NCBI RefSeq assembly: GCF_002086155.1
Contig: NZ_MVHE01000037.1
Location: 1 to 51,371, forward strand
DNA length: 51,371 bases
Direction of reading: 5' to 3'
Origin: Mycobacterium angelicum
GTDB lineage: Bacteria > Actinomycetota > Actinomycetes > Mycobacteriales > Mycobacteriaceae
Below, piece by piece: positions 39,903-48,613 of this stretch. Positions within the stretch are counted from its first letter, which is position 1, and each line of letters opens with the position of its first letter. The notes beneath the pieces were generated by a model that was not told the DNA's origin, did not search any database, and saw nothing but the letters and a program-made list of their open reading frames with translations. Both the position numbers and the translations under genes were made by a program.

Positions 39903-39958
39903 CGAGCGTAACGCCACTGCGAGATTTCGCTCCGAATGTCGCAGTGTCGTTACGCTCG
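39903..39958. repeat. Long hairpin between pks10-like and pks7-like genes
   Basis: A 20-bp stem (39903-39922 with 39939-39958; arm CGAGCGTAACGCCACTGCGA) with one mismatch and a 16-base loop ends 14 bp after the pks10 stop. It resembles a dispersed palindromic element common between mycobacterial genes. Functionally it may end or stabilise the pks10 transcript, or space it from the type I PKS message. Confidence 0.75.
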
Positions 39959-39971
39959 CGGGGAACCGGAT

Positions 39972-41033
39972 TCAGTGCCAGCGCAAGAGCACCAATTCGG
40001 AGCAGAAACCCGGACCCATGGCGATCATCAGCCCAGGGCTGCCACTGGGTGGCGGTTTGGCAAGGGTGTCCCGAAGCACGTGCAGAACCGACGCCGACGA
40101 CAGGTTGCCGATCTCACCCAGCGAGCGCCACGTCAGCTCCAGGGCTTCGGGCTTCAACTGCAGGCATTCGGTGATCGCCTCGATGACCTTGGGTCCCCCA
40201 GGGTGGGTTACCCAGGCGCCGATGTCGGTAGTGGTCAGGTCATGGGCGGCCAGAAACGCCGTGACATCGTCGGCCAGATACTGCTGCACGATCTCAGCCA
40301 GATCCTTGGACAGGACCAGCTCGAAGCCGGCCGAGCCGATGTCGTAACCCATGGTGCGCAGCGAATCGGGGTAAAGCGTGCTGCGCGAGTCCAGGATGTC
40401 GGGGCCGCCGGCGTTCAGCTCCTGGGCGCGACGATCACCGACGGCGACCACCGCGGCGGCACCATCGGCAAACAGGGCGCTGCCGACCAGGCCGGCCAGG
40501 GAGGGCTTGTACCCCGGGAAGGTGAGCGAGCAGAGCTCGACGGAGACCAGTGCCGCGACGCCGTCAGGGGTACCGCGCAAGTAGTCGTGCAGGCGGGCCA
40601 CCCCGGCTGCCCCGGCGACACAACCCAGGCCGAAGAGCGGCACCCGGCGCACGTCGGCGCGCAGGCCCACCCGGCCCGCGATCCGGGCGTCCAGCGACGG
40701 CACCGCGATACCGGTGACCGTCGTGGTGATCAGGACGTCGAGGTCCTGGGGCTGCAGGCCGGCCTCGTCCAGCGCGCCGAGCAGCGCCTCGACACCGAGA
40801 TCGACGGCCTTGTCGATGAAGATCTTGTTCGCCTCGCCGAAGTCGGTGAGCTTTGGATACGCCTCCATCGGCAGGATCATGTGCCGGCTGTTGACCTTGG
40901 CGCTGGTGTGCAACTGCCGGACGATGTCTTCGTAACCCTCGAATTCCGGCTCCCGGACAAATGCGTCGGTGAGTTCGCGTTGGGAATAACGGTATGGCGG
41001 CAACGCGCCGAACACTCCCGCGATGACGCTCAT
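39972..41033 (-). CDS. pks10: Type III polyketide synthase (pks10-like)
   Basis: This 353-residue chalcone-synthase-like enzyme has a triad of Cys138 (GLGCVAGAAG), His277 (WVTHPGGPK) and Asn310 (GEIGNLSS), at the same numbering as the pks11-like paralogue at the far end of the cluster. The SD AAAGGGGTGGGG precedes the ATG. Mycobacterial type III PKSs accept long-chain acyl-CoA starters and produce pyrones, resorcinols or phloroglucinols. Flanking a pair of reducing type I modules suggests that it extends or cyclises a chain built with them. It follows argH by 103 bp on the same strand but carries its own upstream motif, so separate transcription is likely. Confidence 0.94.
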   Translation of the reverse strand: MSVIAGVFGALPPYRYSQRELTDAFVREPEFEGYEDIVRQLHTSAKVNSRHMILPMEAYPKLTDFGEANKIFIDKAVDLGVEALLGALDEAGLQPQDLDVLITTTVTGIAVPSLDARIAGRVGLRADVRRVPLFGLGCVAGAAGVARLHDYLRGTPDGVAALVSVELCSLTFPGYKPSLAGLVGSALFADGAAAVVAVGDRRAQELNAGGPDILDSRSTLYPDSLRTMGYDIGSAGFELVLSKDLAEIVQQYLADDVTAFLAAHDLTTTDIGAWVTHPGGPKVIEAITECLQLKPEALELTWRSLGEIGNLSSASVLHVLRDTLAKPPPSGSPGLMIAMGPGFCSELVLLRWH

Positions 41034-41088
41034 TTTGACCCCACCCCTTTGACACGAATCGTCAAGGCCGGTTAGTTCAACCGGATCG

Positions 41089-41108
41089 CTTTAGAGCTGC
41101 GAGTTTAG
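41089..41108 (-). promoter_or_regulatory. Motif upstream of pks10-like gene shared with pks11-like gene
   Basis: On the - strand this reads CTAAACTCGCAGCTCTAAAG, 55 bases before the pks10 ATG. Compare the motif at 20455-20473. The position fits a promoter or an operator that governs both type III PKS genes. Confidence 0.4.
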
Positions 41109-41136
41109 TCGGAGCCGAACTGACCGGCAAAAGCGC

Positions 41137-42549
41137 TCAACGCGCCAGCTGACGGCGCAACCGATCGGCGCTCGCGCGCACCGCACTCAGCTGTTTTGCG
41201 ACTTGATCGGGCGCGGTCCCACCGCGGGAGTCTCGGGAGGAAACCGACCCTTCGATCGTCAGCACGTCGCGAACCCGCGGGGTCAGCTCAGGACTGATCG
41301 CGGCCAGCTCGTCGTCGGTAAGCTCTGGCAGTCCCACCCCGCGCTGTTCGGCGGCGCGCACCGCGGCGCCGGCCGCCTCATGCGCGGACCTGAACGGAAC
41401 CCCTTGCCGCACAAGCCATTCGGCGATGTCGGTGGCCAGTGTGTAGCCGGCCGGCGCCAGCGCCGCCATCCGCTCGACGTGAAACGTCAGGCTGCCGACC
41501 AGGCCGGCCATCGCCGGCAACAGCAGCTCGAGCTGAGCCACCGAGTCGAACACCGGCTCCTTGTCTTCCTGCAGATCTCGGTTGTAAGCCAGCGGCTGAG
41601 CTTTCAGCGTGGCCAGCAGGCCGGCCAGGTTTCCGATCAACCGGCCGGACTTACCGCGGGCCAGCTCGGCGATGTCGGGGTTCTTCTTCTGCGGCATGAT
41701 CGAGCTGCCCGTCGACCATGAGTCGTGCAGGGTGACATAGCCGAACTCCGTCGAACTCCACAGGATGATGTCCTCGGCGAGCCGGGATAGGTCGACGGCG
41801 ATCATCGCGAAGACGAACGCGGCCTCGGCGGCGAAGTCACGGGCTGCGGTCGCGTCGACGGAGTTGTCGGCGGCGGCGGTGAATCCCAGGTCAGCGGCGA
41901 TCGCGTCCGGGTCCAGACCCAGCGAGGAGCCGGCCAGCGCGCCGGAGCCGTATGGGGAGATGGCGGCGCGCCGGTCGAAGTCGGCGATGCGGTCGACGTC
42001 GCGCAGCAACGGATGGGCGTGGGCGAGCAAATGGTGGGCCAGCAGGATCGGCTGGGCGGATTGCAGGTGGGTTTTGCCCGGCATGATGGCCGTCGGGTAC
42101 GCGGCGGCCTGCTCGGTGAGCGCCCTGACGACGTCGAGTACGCCGTTGGCCACCCGGCGCACCGCGTCGCGCAGCCACATCCGGAACAGCGTGGCCACCT
42201 GGTCGTTGCGTGATCGGCCGGCCCGTAGCCGCCCGCCCAGTTCGGGGCCGACGCGGTCGATCAGCCCGCGTTCCAGGGCGGCGTGTACATCCTCGTCGGT
42301 GACCAGCGGTGTGAAGCAGCCGTCGGCGACATCTTGGGCCAGGCTGTCGAGCCCGGCCAGCAGGCCGTCGCGCTGCTCTTCGGTGAGCAGGCCGGCTTTG
42401 AACAGCACGATGGTGTGCGCCCTCGATGCGGTGACGTCGTAGGGCGCCAACACCCAGTCAAAGTGGGTGGATTTGCTCAGCGCGGCCAGCGCGTCCGACG
42501 GGCCCCCGGCGAATCGCCCGCCCCACAGCGACCCCTCGTTGGTGCTCAC
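41137..42549 (-). CDS. argH: Argininosuccinate lyase
   Basis: This enzyme performs the last step of arginine synthesis, splitting argininosuccinate into arginine and fumarate. It is 470 residues from the GTG at 42549. The fumarase/aspartase superfamily signature GSSIMPQKKNPD is present, along with LWGGRF at the N-terminus, the active-site region GKTHLQSAQP and RSRNDQVAT. It is the last gene of the arg operon, 71 bp after argG, with a palindromic repeat in the gap. Nothing unusual is seen. Confidence 0.97.
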   Translation of the reverse strand: MSTNEGSLWGGRFAGGPSDALAALSKSTHFDWVLAPYDVTASRAHTIVLFKAGLLTEEQRDGLLAGLDSLAQDVADGCFTPLVTDEDVHAALERGLIDRVGPELGGRLRAGRSRNDQVATLFRMWLRDAVRRVANGVLDVVRALTEQAAAYPTAIMPGKTHLQSAQPILLAHHLLAHAHPLLRDVDRIADFDRRAAISPYGSGALAGSSLGLDPDAIAADLGFTAAADNSVDATAARDFAAEAAFVFAMIAVDLSRLAEDIILWSSTEFGYVTLHDSWSTGSSIMPQKKNPDIAELARGKSGRLIGNLAGLLATLKAQPLAYNRDLQEDKEPVFDSVAQLELLLPAMAGLVGSLTFHVERMAALAPAGYTLATDIAEWLVRQGVPFRSAHEAAGAAVRAAEQRGVGLPELTDDELAAISPELTPRVRDVLTIEGSVSSRDSRGGTAPDQVAKQLSAVRASADRLRRQLAR

Positions 42550-42566
42550 TGAGTCAGCTTTTCACC

Positions 42567-42627
42567 GCGAGTGTGAACCTCACGACGCCTGCCCGGCGTG
42601 TCGCGTCGCACAGTTCACACTCACCGC
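42567..42627. repeat. Palindromic repeat between argG and argH
   Basis: Arms GAGTGTGAAC (42569-42578) and GTTCACACTC (42613-42622) are perfect complements, with a second, smaller GC-rich inverted repeat nested between them. It resembles dispersed mycobacterial REP-like elements. It could moderate read-through into argH. Confidence 0.7.
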
Positions 42628-43817
42628 AGGTCCCGGCGGGCCGCGAGCTTGGACGACAGCCCGTGCACGTAGACGAAGCCCTTCGACATGGATTGGTCGA
42701 ACGTGTCGCCCTCGTCGTAGGTGGCCAGGTTGAAGTCATACAGCGATTCGGCGCTGCGCCGGCCGTTGACAGCGATGTGGCCACCGTGCAGAACGAGTCG
42801 CACCTCGCCGGAAACGTGCTCCTGGGTCTTGGCGACGAAGCTTTCCAGGGCGATCTTCAGCGGCGAGTACCACAGCCCGTCGTACACCAGCTCGGCCCAG
42901 CGCTGGTCGGTCTGCCGCTTGAACCGGCTCAGGTCGCGTTCGAGCGTGACGTGTTCGAGCTCGGTGTGCGCGGTGATGAGCACCATGGCCCCGGGCGCCT
43001 CGTAGATCTCCCGGCTTTTAATGCCCACCAGACGGTCCTCGACGACGTCGAGGCGCCCGACGCCCTGCGCACCGCCGCGGCGGTTGAGCTCTTCGATGGC
43101 CTGCAGCATGGACACCGGCTTGCCGTCGATGGAGACCGGGACGCCCTTTTTGAACCCGATGATCACTTCGTCGGGGGTGTTCCAGTTGACGGTGGGGTCT
43201 TCGGTGTAGCTGTAGATGTCCTTGGTGGGGGCGTTCCACAGGTGCTCGAGGAAGCCGGTTTCGACCGCGCGGCCCCAGACGTTCTGGTCGATCGAGAAGG
43301 GTGAGCGTTTGGTGACGTTGATCGGAATCGCGTTCTCTTCGGCGAAGGCGATCGCCTTCTCCCGCGTCCACGCGTAGTCGCGCACCGGGGCAAGCACCTC
43401 CAAATCCGGTGCCAGCGAGGCGAATCCGACTTCGAAACGGACCTGGTCGTTGCCCTTTCCGGTGCAGCCGTGCGCGACGATGCTGCCGCCGTGCTCGCGC
43501 GCAGCGGCAACGAGGTGCTTGGCGATCAGTGGCCGGCTGATGGCCGACACCAGCGGGTAGCGGTCCATGTACAAGGCGTTGTTCAGGATGGTGGGCAGGC
43601 AGTATTCCTCGGCGAATTCGTCGCGGGCATCGACGACGACGGCCTCCACGGCGCCGCAGTCCAGTGCCCGTTGCCGCACGACCTCCATGTCCTCGCCGCC
43701 CTGGCCGAGATCAATCGCCACCGCTACGACCTCGCGGCCGGTCTCCTTGCCTATCCAGCTGATCGCCACCGAGGTGTCCAGGCCGCCGGAATACGCCAGG
43801 ATGACGCGCTCTGACAT
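42621..43817 (-). CDS. argG: Argininosuccinate synthase
   Basis: This enzyme joins citrulline and aspartate with ATP to give argininosuccinate. It is 398 residues, the length of the family. The N-type ATP pyrophosphatase loop is AYSGGLDTSVA at the start. Later signatures are GCTGKGNDQVRFE, the VRDYAWTREKAI region and PTVNWNTPDE. The SD TAAGGAGA precedes the ATG, 12 bp after the argR stop. It is a cytoplasmic member of the arginine operon. Confidence 0.97.
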   Translation of the reverse strand: MSERVILAYSGGLDTSVAISWIGKETGREVVAVAIDLGQGGEDMEVVRQRALDCGAVEAVVVDARDEFAEEYCLPTILNNALYMDRYPLVSAISRPLIAKHLVAAAREHGGSIVAHGCTGKGNDQVRFEVGFASLAPDLEVLAPVRDYAWTREKAIAFAEENAIPINVTKRSPFSIDQNVWGRAVETGFLEHLWNAPTKDIYSYTEDPTVNWNTPDEVIIGFKKGVPVSIDGKPVSMLQAIEELNRRGGAQGVGRLDVVEDRLVGIKSREIYEAPGAMVLITAHTELEHVTLERDLSRFKRQTDQRWAELVYDGLWYSPLKIALESFVAKTQEHVSGEVRLVLHGGHIAVNGRRSAESLYDFNLATYDEGDTFDQSMSKGFVYVHGLSSKLAARRDLR

Positions 43818-43829
43818 GAACCAATCTCC

Positions 43830-44345
43830 TTACTGAATGTTCTCGAACATGCCGGCGAGTTCCGCGCCAGTCATCGGCTCGCGGGCGACCACAAGGATGG
43901 TGTCATCACCCGCGACCGTGCCCACCACCTGGGGCAGGGCGGCGCGGTCGATCGCGCTGGCCAAGTAGTGTGCCGCGCCCGGCGGCGTGCGCAGTACCGC
44001 GAGGTTGCCGCTGGCGTCGGTGGACACCAACAGGTCACCGAGCAGCCGCTGCATCCGGTGGGTGCCGCCGTGGACACCGCGGACCGGGCTGCCGTCCTCG
44101 GGCACGATGTAGACGCCGGTGCCGCCGTCGGCGCCGCGCAGTTTCACCGCGCCGAGTTCCTCCAGGTCCCGCGACAGCGTGGCCTGGGTGACCTCGATCC
44201 CTTCTTCGGCCAACAACGTGGCGAGTTCGCTTTGGCTGCGCACCTCGACCGACGACAGGATGGCCACGATGCGGGCTTGACGGCCGGCGCGGTTGGCGCT
44301 GACTTCGGGGCCCTGCACGGATTGTGCCTTGGCACTTTGGCTCAT
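43830..44345 (-). CDS. argR: Arginine repressor
   Basis: This arginine-responsive regulator binds paired palindromes upstream of arg genes. It is 171 residues from the ATG at 44345, near the 170 of M. tuberculosis ArgR; the frame is open further upstream but would overlap argF. The winged helix is RQARIVAILSS...ATLSRDLEELGAVKLR; the C-terminal hexamerisation and arginine-binding part has VLRTPPGAAHYLASAID and GTVAGDDTILV. The start codon overlaps the argF stop (ATGA). Its probable target is the dyad upstream of argC at 49664-49692. Confidence 0.96.
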   Translation of the reverse strand: MSQSAKAQSVQGPEVSANRAGRQARIVAILSSVEVRSQSELATLLAEEGIEVTQATLSRDLEELGAVKLRGADGGTGVYIVPEDGSPVRGVHGGTHRMQRLLGDLLVSTDASGNLAVLRTPPGAAHYLASAIDRAALPQVVGTVAGDDTILVVAREPMTGAELAGMFENIQ

Positions 44346-45265
44346 GAGCGTTGCTCCAGCAGCCACACCAGCAGCGCTTTCTGGGCGTGCAGCCGGTTTT
44401 CCGCCTCGTCCCATACCGCGCTGGCCGGTCCGTCCATCACCTCGTCGGTGATCTCGTCGCCGCGGTGGGCCGGAAGGCAGTGCAGCACAATGGCTTCCGC
44501 GTCGGCCTTGCCGGTCAGTCGTTCGTTGATCTGAAACGGCCGAAACGGCTTGACGCGGTCCAGCCCGTCACTCTCCTGGCCCATGGAGGTCCAGGTGTCG
44601 GTCACCAGCACGTCGGCGCCGACGGCTGCCGCGTCGGGGTCGGCGGTGAGCGTTATCGAGGCGCCGGTTTGCTTTGCGAGACGCTCGGCCGCGGCGACAA
44701 CCGTTGCGGCGGGCGTAAAGCCTTCCGGCGCAGCGATTGTCACATGCATGCCGGCGGTGACACCACCGAGCATCAGCGAGTGCGCCATATTGTTGGCGCC
44801 ATCGCCGAAGTACGACAGACGTAAGCCTTTCAGTGTCCCCTTGCGTTCGGCGATGGTCTGTAGATCGGCCAAGACCTGGCAGGGGTGAAACTCGTCGGAC
44901 AGCGCGTTGACCACCGGCACCGTGGCGGTCGAGGCCATGGCGGTCAGCCGATCCTGGCCAAACGTCCGCCAAACGATGGCATCGACATAGCGGGACAACA
45001 CCTTTGCGGTGTCCTGCAAGGTTTCCTCGCGGCCCAGTTGGGTGGTGTGGCCGTCGACGACAACGGCGTGGCCGCCCAATTGGGCGATGCCCATTTCGAA
45101 GGAGAACCGGGTGCGCGTCGAGTTCTTGTCGAAGATGACCGCAACCCCGCGCGGGCCCTCGAGGGGCCGGCGGCTGAAGGGGGCCTTCTTCAGCTCCGCG
45201 GCCAGCTCGAGGACCTCGGCCTGTTCTGCCGGGGACAGGTCGTCGTCACGCAGGAAGTGCCTCAT
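44342..45265 (-). CDS. argF: Ornithine carbamoyltransferase
   Basis: This enzyme makes citrulline from ornithine and carbamoyl phosphate. It is 307 residues, the family length. The carbamoyl-phosphate loop is STRTRF, the ornithine/active-site region is HCLPAHRG with the catalytic Cys, and DxxxSMG is present as DTWTSMGQE. The start overlaps the argD stop and its stop overlaps argR, both as ATGA, so it is tightly coupled in the operon. Nothing unusual is seen. Confidence 0.97.
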   Translation of the reverse strand: MRHFLRDDDLSPAEQAEVLELAAELKKAPFSRRPLEGPRGVAVIFDKNSTRTRFSFEMGIAQLGGHAVVVDGHTTQLGREETLQDTAKVLSRYVDAIVWRTFGQDRLTAMASTATVPVVNALSDEFHPCQVLADLQTIAERKGTLKGLRLSYFGDGANNMAHSLMLGGVTAGMHVTIAAPEGFTPAATVVAAAERLAKQTGASITLTADPDAAAVGADVLVTDTWTSMGQESDGLDRVKPFRPFQINERLTGKADAEAIVLHCLPAHRGDEITDEVMDGPASAVWDEAENRLHAQKALLVWLLEQRS

Positions 45266-46446
45266 GCTCCGGCCTTTTCGAGGATGCCCGGCAACGCTGC
45301 GACAAATCCGTCCAGCTGCGGCTCGGTGATGATCAGCGGCGGAGCCAACCGGATGACGTTTGGCGCGGCGGCATTGACCAGATATCCGGCGTCGCGGGCG
45401 GCGGCCTCAGCGTCCTTGGCCCGTTGGGCTTTCAGCACGATGCCCTGCAGCAGACCCCTGCCGCGAACGTGGTCGATCAGCGGATGGTTGAGCGATTCGA
45501 TGCCGTGCCGTAGCGACTTGCCCAGTACCTCGGCGCGGCGGACCAGATCCTCGCCGGCCAGCACCCTGACCACCGCCAGCGCCGCCGCGGTGCACACCGG
45601 GTTACCGCCAAAGGTGCTGCCGTGCAATCCGGGCGTCAGCAGGTCCGCGGCAGTACCGACGGCCAGACACGCCCCGATCGGCAGACCACCGCCCAGACCC
45701 TTGGCCAGCGTCACCACGTCGGGCGTGATGCCGTCGTGCTGATGGGCGTAAAAGGCTCCGGTGCGGCCCATTCCGGTTTGCACCTCGTCGAGTACCAGCA
45801 GGGCACCGTGTCGCGTGGTGATCTCGCGAGCCGCCGCCAGATACCCCTCCGGCGGGACGACGACACCGCTCTCCCCCATGATCGGTTCGAGAAACACTGC
45901 GGCCGTGTCATTGTCGACCGCGGCCGCCAGTGCATCCACATCGCCGTAGGGGACGTGGGTGACATAGCCCGGCAGCGGTTCGAACGGCGCCTGCTTGGCA
46001 GGCTGGCCGGTCAGCGCCAACGAGCCCATCGTGCGGCCGTGGAAAGCCTCTTGTGCGGCAACGAGTTTCGTCTTACCGGTAAGCCGGGTCAGCTTGAAGG
46101 CGACCTCATTGGCCTCGGTGCCGGAGTTGCAGAAGAACACCCGCGCCTGGGTTTCAGCGCCCAGCAGAGCGACCAGTTCCTCGGCCAGAGCAATTCCTGG
46201 TTCGGTCGCGTAAAGATTGGAGGTATGGCCCAGCGTCGACATCTGTTGTGTCACAGCCTCGATGACCGCGGGGTGACGATGCCCGAGGACATTGACCGCG
46301 ATGCCGCCGAGCAGATCGACGTAGCTCTTGCCGTCCACATCGGTGACCACCGCGCCGTCGCCGCTGGCCAGCGCCATCGGCGGGGTGCCGTAGTTGTTCA
46401 TCATCACGGCCTGCCATCGGCGTTGCACGGTCGCGGTGTTGGTCAT
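45262..46446 (-). CDS. argD: Acetylornithine aminotransferase
   Basis: This class III PLP transaminase converts N-acetylglutamate semialdehyde to N-acetylornithine. It is 394 residues from the ATG at 46446, five bases after the argB stop; an earlier frame start at 46479 would lie within argB. Signatures are FCNSGTEANEVAFKL, FHGRTMGSLALTG, LVLDEVQTGMGRTG and the PLP lysine in TLAKGLGGGLP. The SD region lies within the unusual repeat-derived tail of argB. Confidence 0.96.
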   Translation of the reverse strand: MTNTATVQRRWQAVMMNNYGTPPMALASGDGAVVTDVDGKSYVDLLGGIAVNVLGHRHPAVIEAVTQQMSTLGHTSNLYATEPGIALAEELVALLGAETQARVFFCNSGTEANEVAFKLTRLTGKTKLVAAQEAFHGRTMGSLALTGQPAKQAPFEPLPGYVTHVPYGDVDALAAAVDNDTAAVFLEPIMGESGVVVPPEGYLAAAREITTRHGALLVLDEVQTGMGRTGAFYAHQHDGITPDVVTLAKGLGGGLPIGACLAVGTAADLLTPGLHGSTFGGNPVCTAAALAVVRVLAGEDLVRRAEVLGKSLRHGIESLNHPLIDHVRGRGLLQGIVLKAQRAKDAEAAARDAGYLVNAAAPNVIRLAPPLIITEPQLDGFVAALPGILEKAGA

Positions 46447-46451
46447 GCGGC

Positions 46452-47402
46452 TCACCATCTGCGCCGCTCTCCCCCGCAAGCGGGAGGTGCCCCCACCTCA
46501 TCGCTGCGCTCTGCATCGTCGCCGGCGCGCACCACCTTGGTGCCGGTACCTGCATTGGTGAACAGCTCAACCAGCACACAGTGTTTGACCCGCCCGTCGA
46601 TCACGTGCGCACTCGGCACTCCACCGGAGACCGCACGCAGACACGCTTCGATCTTGGGAATCATTCCCGACTCCAGGGTAGGTAGCAGTTGCGACAGTGT
46701 GGCAGTATCGATTTCGCTAACCAAGGAACCTCGATCCGGCCAATTGGTATACAGGCCTTCGACATCGGTGAGCATTAGCAGCTTTTCGGCTTTGAGTGCT
46801 TCGGCGAGCGCTGCCGCGGCGGTATCTGCGTTGATGTTGTGCACCACGCCTTCGGCATCCGGAGCCAGCGTCGAGACCACCGGAATGCGGCGTGTCGCAA
46901 TGAGATCCAGCAGAGCGTCGGTATTGACCCGGTCAACGTCACCGACCAGCCCGATATCGGTAGCCACACCGTCGACGGTGACACTGCGCCGTACCGCCGT
47001 GAAAAGCTGCGCATCCTCGCCGGTGATTCCCACGGCATAGGGCCCGTGGGCGTTGATCAGGTTGACCAGTTCGCGGCCCACCTGTCCGAATAGCACCATT
47101 CGCGCGATGTCGAGCACTTCGGGTGTGGTGACGCGAAATCCGCCCTTGAAGTCGCCTTCGATACCCAGCCTCCGCAACATGGCGCTGATCTGCGGGCCAC
47201 CGCCGTGCACGACGACGGGATGGATGCCACAGTTGCGCAGGAAGGCCATGTCGGCGGCGAAGGCCTGTCGCAGCGCATCATCGGTCATCGCGTTGCCGCC
47301 GTACTTGACGACGACGATCTTGCCGTGTAATTGCTTGAGCCAGGGCAAAGCTTCCGCCAGTACCTCGGCCTTGCCCTGAGTGGTTAGTGTCTGCTCGCTC
47401 AT
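46452..47402 (-). CDS. argB: Acetylglutamate kinase with extended C-terminus
   Basis: This enzyme phosphorylates N-acetylglutamate, the usual control point of the pathway. It is 316 residues against about 294 in M. tuberculosis. The amino-acid kinase motifs are KYGGNAM, VVVHGGGPQI, FKGGFRVTTPEVLDI and GGVPSAHVIDGRVKHCVLVELFT. The normal end is near GTGTKVVRAG; beyond it, about 20 residues (DEVGAPPACGGERRRW at the very end) are encoded by a palindromic repeat (46469-46499). The tail is probably a neutral addition made by insertion of the repeat. The start overlaps the argJ stop (ATGA). Confidence 0.95.
   Translation of the reverse strand: MSEQTLTTQGKAEVLAEALPWLKQLHGKIVVVKYGGNAMTDDALRQAFAADMAFLRNCGIHPVVVHGGGPQISAMLRRLGIEGDFKGGFRVTTPEVLDIARMVLFGQVGRELVNLINAHGPYAVGITGEDAQLFTAVRRSVTVDGVATDIGLVGDVDRVNTDALLDLIATRRIPVVSTLAPDAEGVVHNINADTAAAALAEALKAEKLLMLTDVEGLYTNWPDRGSLVSEIDTATLSQLLPTLESGMIPKIEACLRAVSGGVPSAHVIDGRVKHCVLVELFTNAGTGTKVVRAGDDAERSDEVGAPPACGGERRRW
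46469..46499. repeat. Palindromic repeat within the argB 3' end
   Basis: Two adjoining inverted repeats are seen: CTCCCCCGCAAGCGGGAG and GAGGTGCCCCCACCTC, which share the GAG. The combination resembles a small dispersed element of mycobacterial intergenic regions. Here it lies inside the argB frame and adds to the protein's C-terminus. Confidence 0.65.
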
Positions 47403-48613
47403 GAGCTGTACGCCGAGTTCTCTTCAACGTAGGCGTGCGACAGGTCGGTGGTCCGGATGGCTGCCCGCCCGTCGCCGAGGGCAAGGTCAACGGTGATGTC
47501 GATGTCGGCCGCCGACAAGTCAACCTCGCGTGCTCCGGGTGCCCCCACTCCGTCGATGCATACCGCAGAGCCGTTGAACGACACGCTGATCCGGTCTGGG
47601 TCGAGGGCTATCGGCGCCATCCCGACGGCGGCCAGCACCCGGCCCCAGTTGGGGTCGGATCCGAACACCGCGGTCTTGACCAGGCTGTCGCGCGCGATAA
47701 CACGCGCCGCAGTCAGTGCGTCGTCTTCGGTGGCGGCCCTGGTCACGGTGACGGTTACCCGCTTGGTGACTCCCTCGGCGTCGGCCTGCAGCTGTGCGCA
47801 CAGGTCGTCGCAGACTCTGAGCACCGCGTCATCGAGATCTGCTTGGGCCGGCGTGATTTCGCTGGCTCCCGACGCAAGCAACAACACCGTGTCATTGGTT
47901 GAACAACTGCCGTCGATGTCGAGGCGATCAAATGTGCGGGCAGTGGCGCGACGCAGCGCCTGCTCGAGCGCCGCCGGTTCGGCAACCGCGTCGGTGGTTA
48001 GTACGCAGAGCATGGTGGCCAATGAGGGCGCGAGCATACCGGCGCCTTTGGCCATCCCGCCGACGGTCCAGTTGTTGTGATGATGCAGCGCAACTTGTTT
48101 GGGTACGGTGTCGGTGGTCATGATGGCGTGGGCGGCGTCGTCGCCTCCGGTCAGCCCACCATGCATCTCGTGCACGATGTCACGAACGCCGTTGAGCACC
48201 TTGTCCATCGGCAGCCGGTCTCCGATCAATCCGGTTGAGCAGACGGCGACTTCGATGGCGCCGGTTTCAGTTCCCCAGTCCGACAACGCGGCAGCAACCG
48301 CCTCGGCGGTGGCGTGGGTGTCCTGAAAGCCGGCCGGCCCAGTGCAGGCGTTGGCGCCGCCGGAGTTGAGGATTACCGCGCGAAGTTGCCCGGTGGTCAG
48401 CACTTGCTGAGTCCAAAGCACCGGTGCCGCTTTAACTTTGTTGCGGGTCAGCACACCGGCGGCGGCGTAGTCGGGGCCTTCGTTGAACACCAACGCCAGA
48501 TCCGGAGCACCGGATGCCTTGATACCGGCCGCAATGCCGGCGGCGCGGAAGCCGGCCGGGGCGGTCACACCCTGGGCGCGCAATAGCCTTGTCACCGCAT
48601 CCGTTTCGGTCAT
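47399..48613 (-). CDS. argJ: Bifunctional ornithine acetyltransferase / N-acetylglutamate synthase
   Basis: This enzyme recycles the acetyl group from acetylornithine to glutamate. It is 404 residues from the ATG at 48613, exactly the M. tuberculosis length; an earlier frame start overlaps argC. ArgJ is made as one chain and cleaves itself before a nucleophilic threonine, here Thr200 in APSLATMLCVLTTDA. Other signatures are NSGGANACTG, CSTGLIG and GSDPNWGRVLAAVG. The start overlaps the argC stop by ATGA. Confidence 0.97.
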   Translation of the reverse strand: MTETDAVTRLLRAQGVTAPAGFRAAGIAAGIKASGAPDLALVFNEGPDYAAAGVLTRNKVKAAPVLWTQQVLTTGQLRAVILNSGGANACTGPAGFQDTHATAEAVAAALSDWGTETGAIEVAVCSTGLIGDRLPMDKVLNGVRDIVHEMHGGLTGGDDAAHAIMTTDTVPKQVALHHHNNWTVGGMAKGAGMLAPSLATMLCVLTTDAVAEPAALEQALRRATARTFDRLDIDGSCSTNDTVLLLASGASEITPAQADLDDAVLRVCDDLCAQLQADAEGVTKRVTVTVTRAATEDDALTAARVIARDSLVKTAVFGSDPNWGRVLAAVGMAPIALDPDRISVSFNGSAVCIDGVGAPGAREVDLSAADIDITVDLALGDGRAAIRTTDLSHAYVEENSAYSS

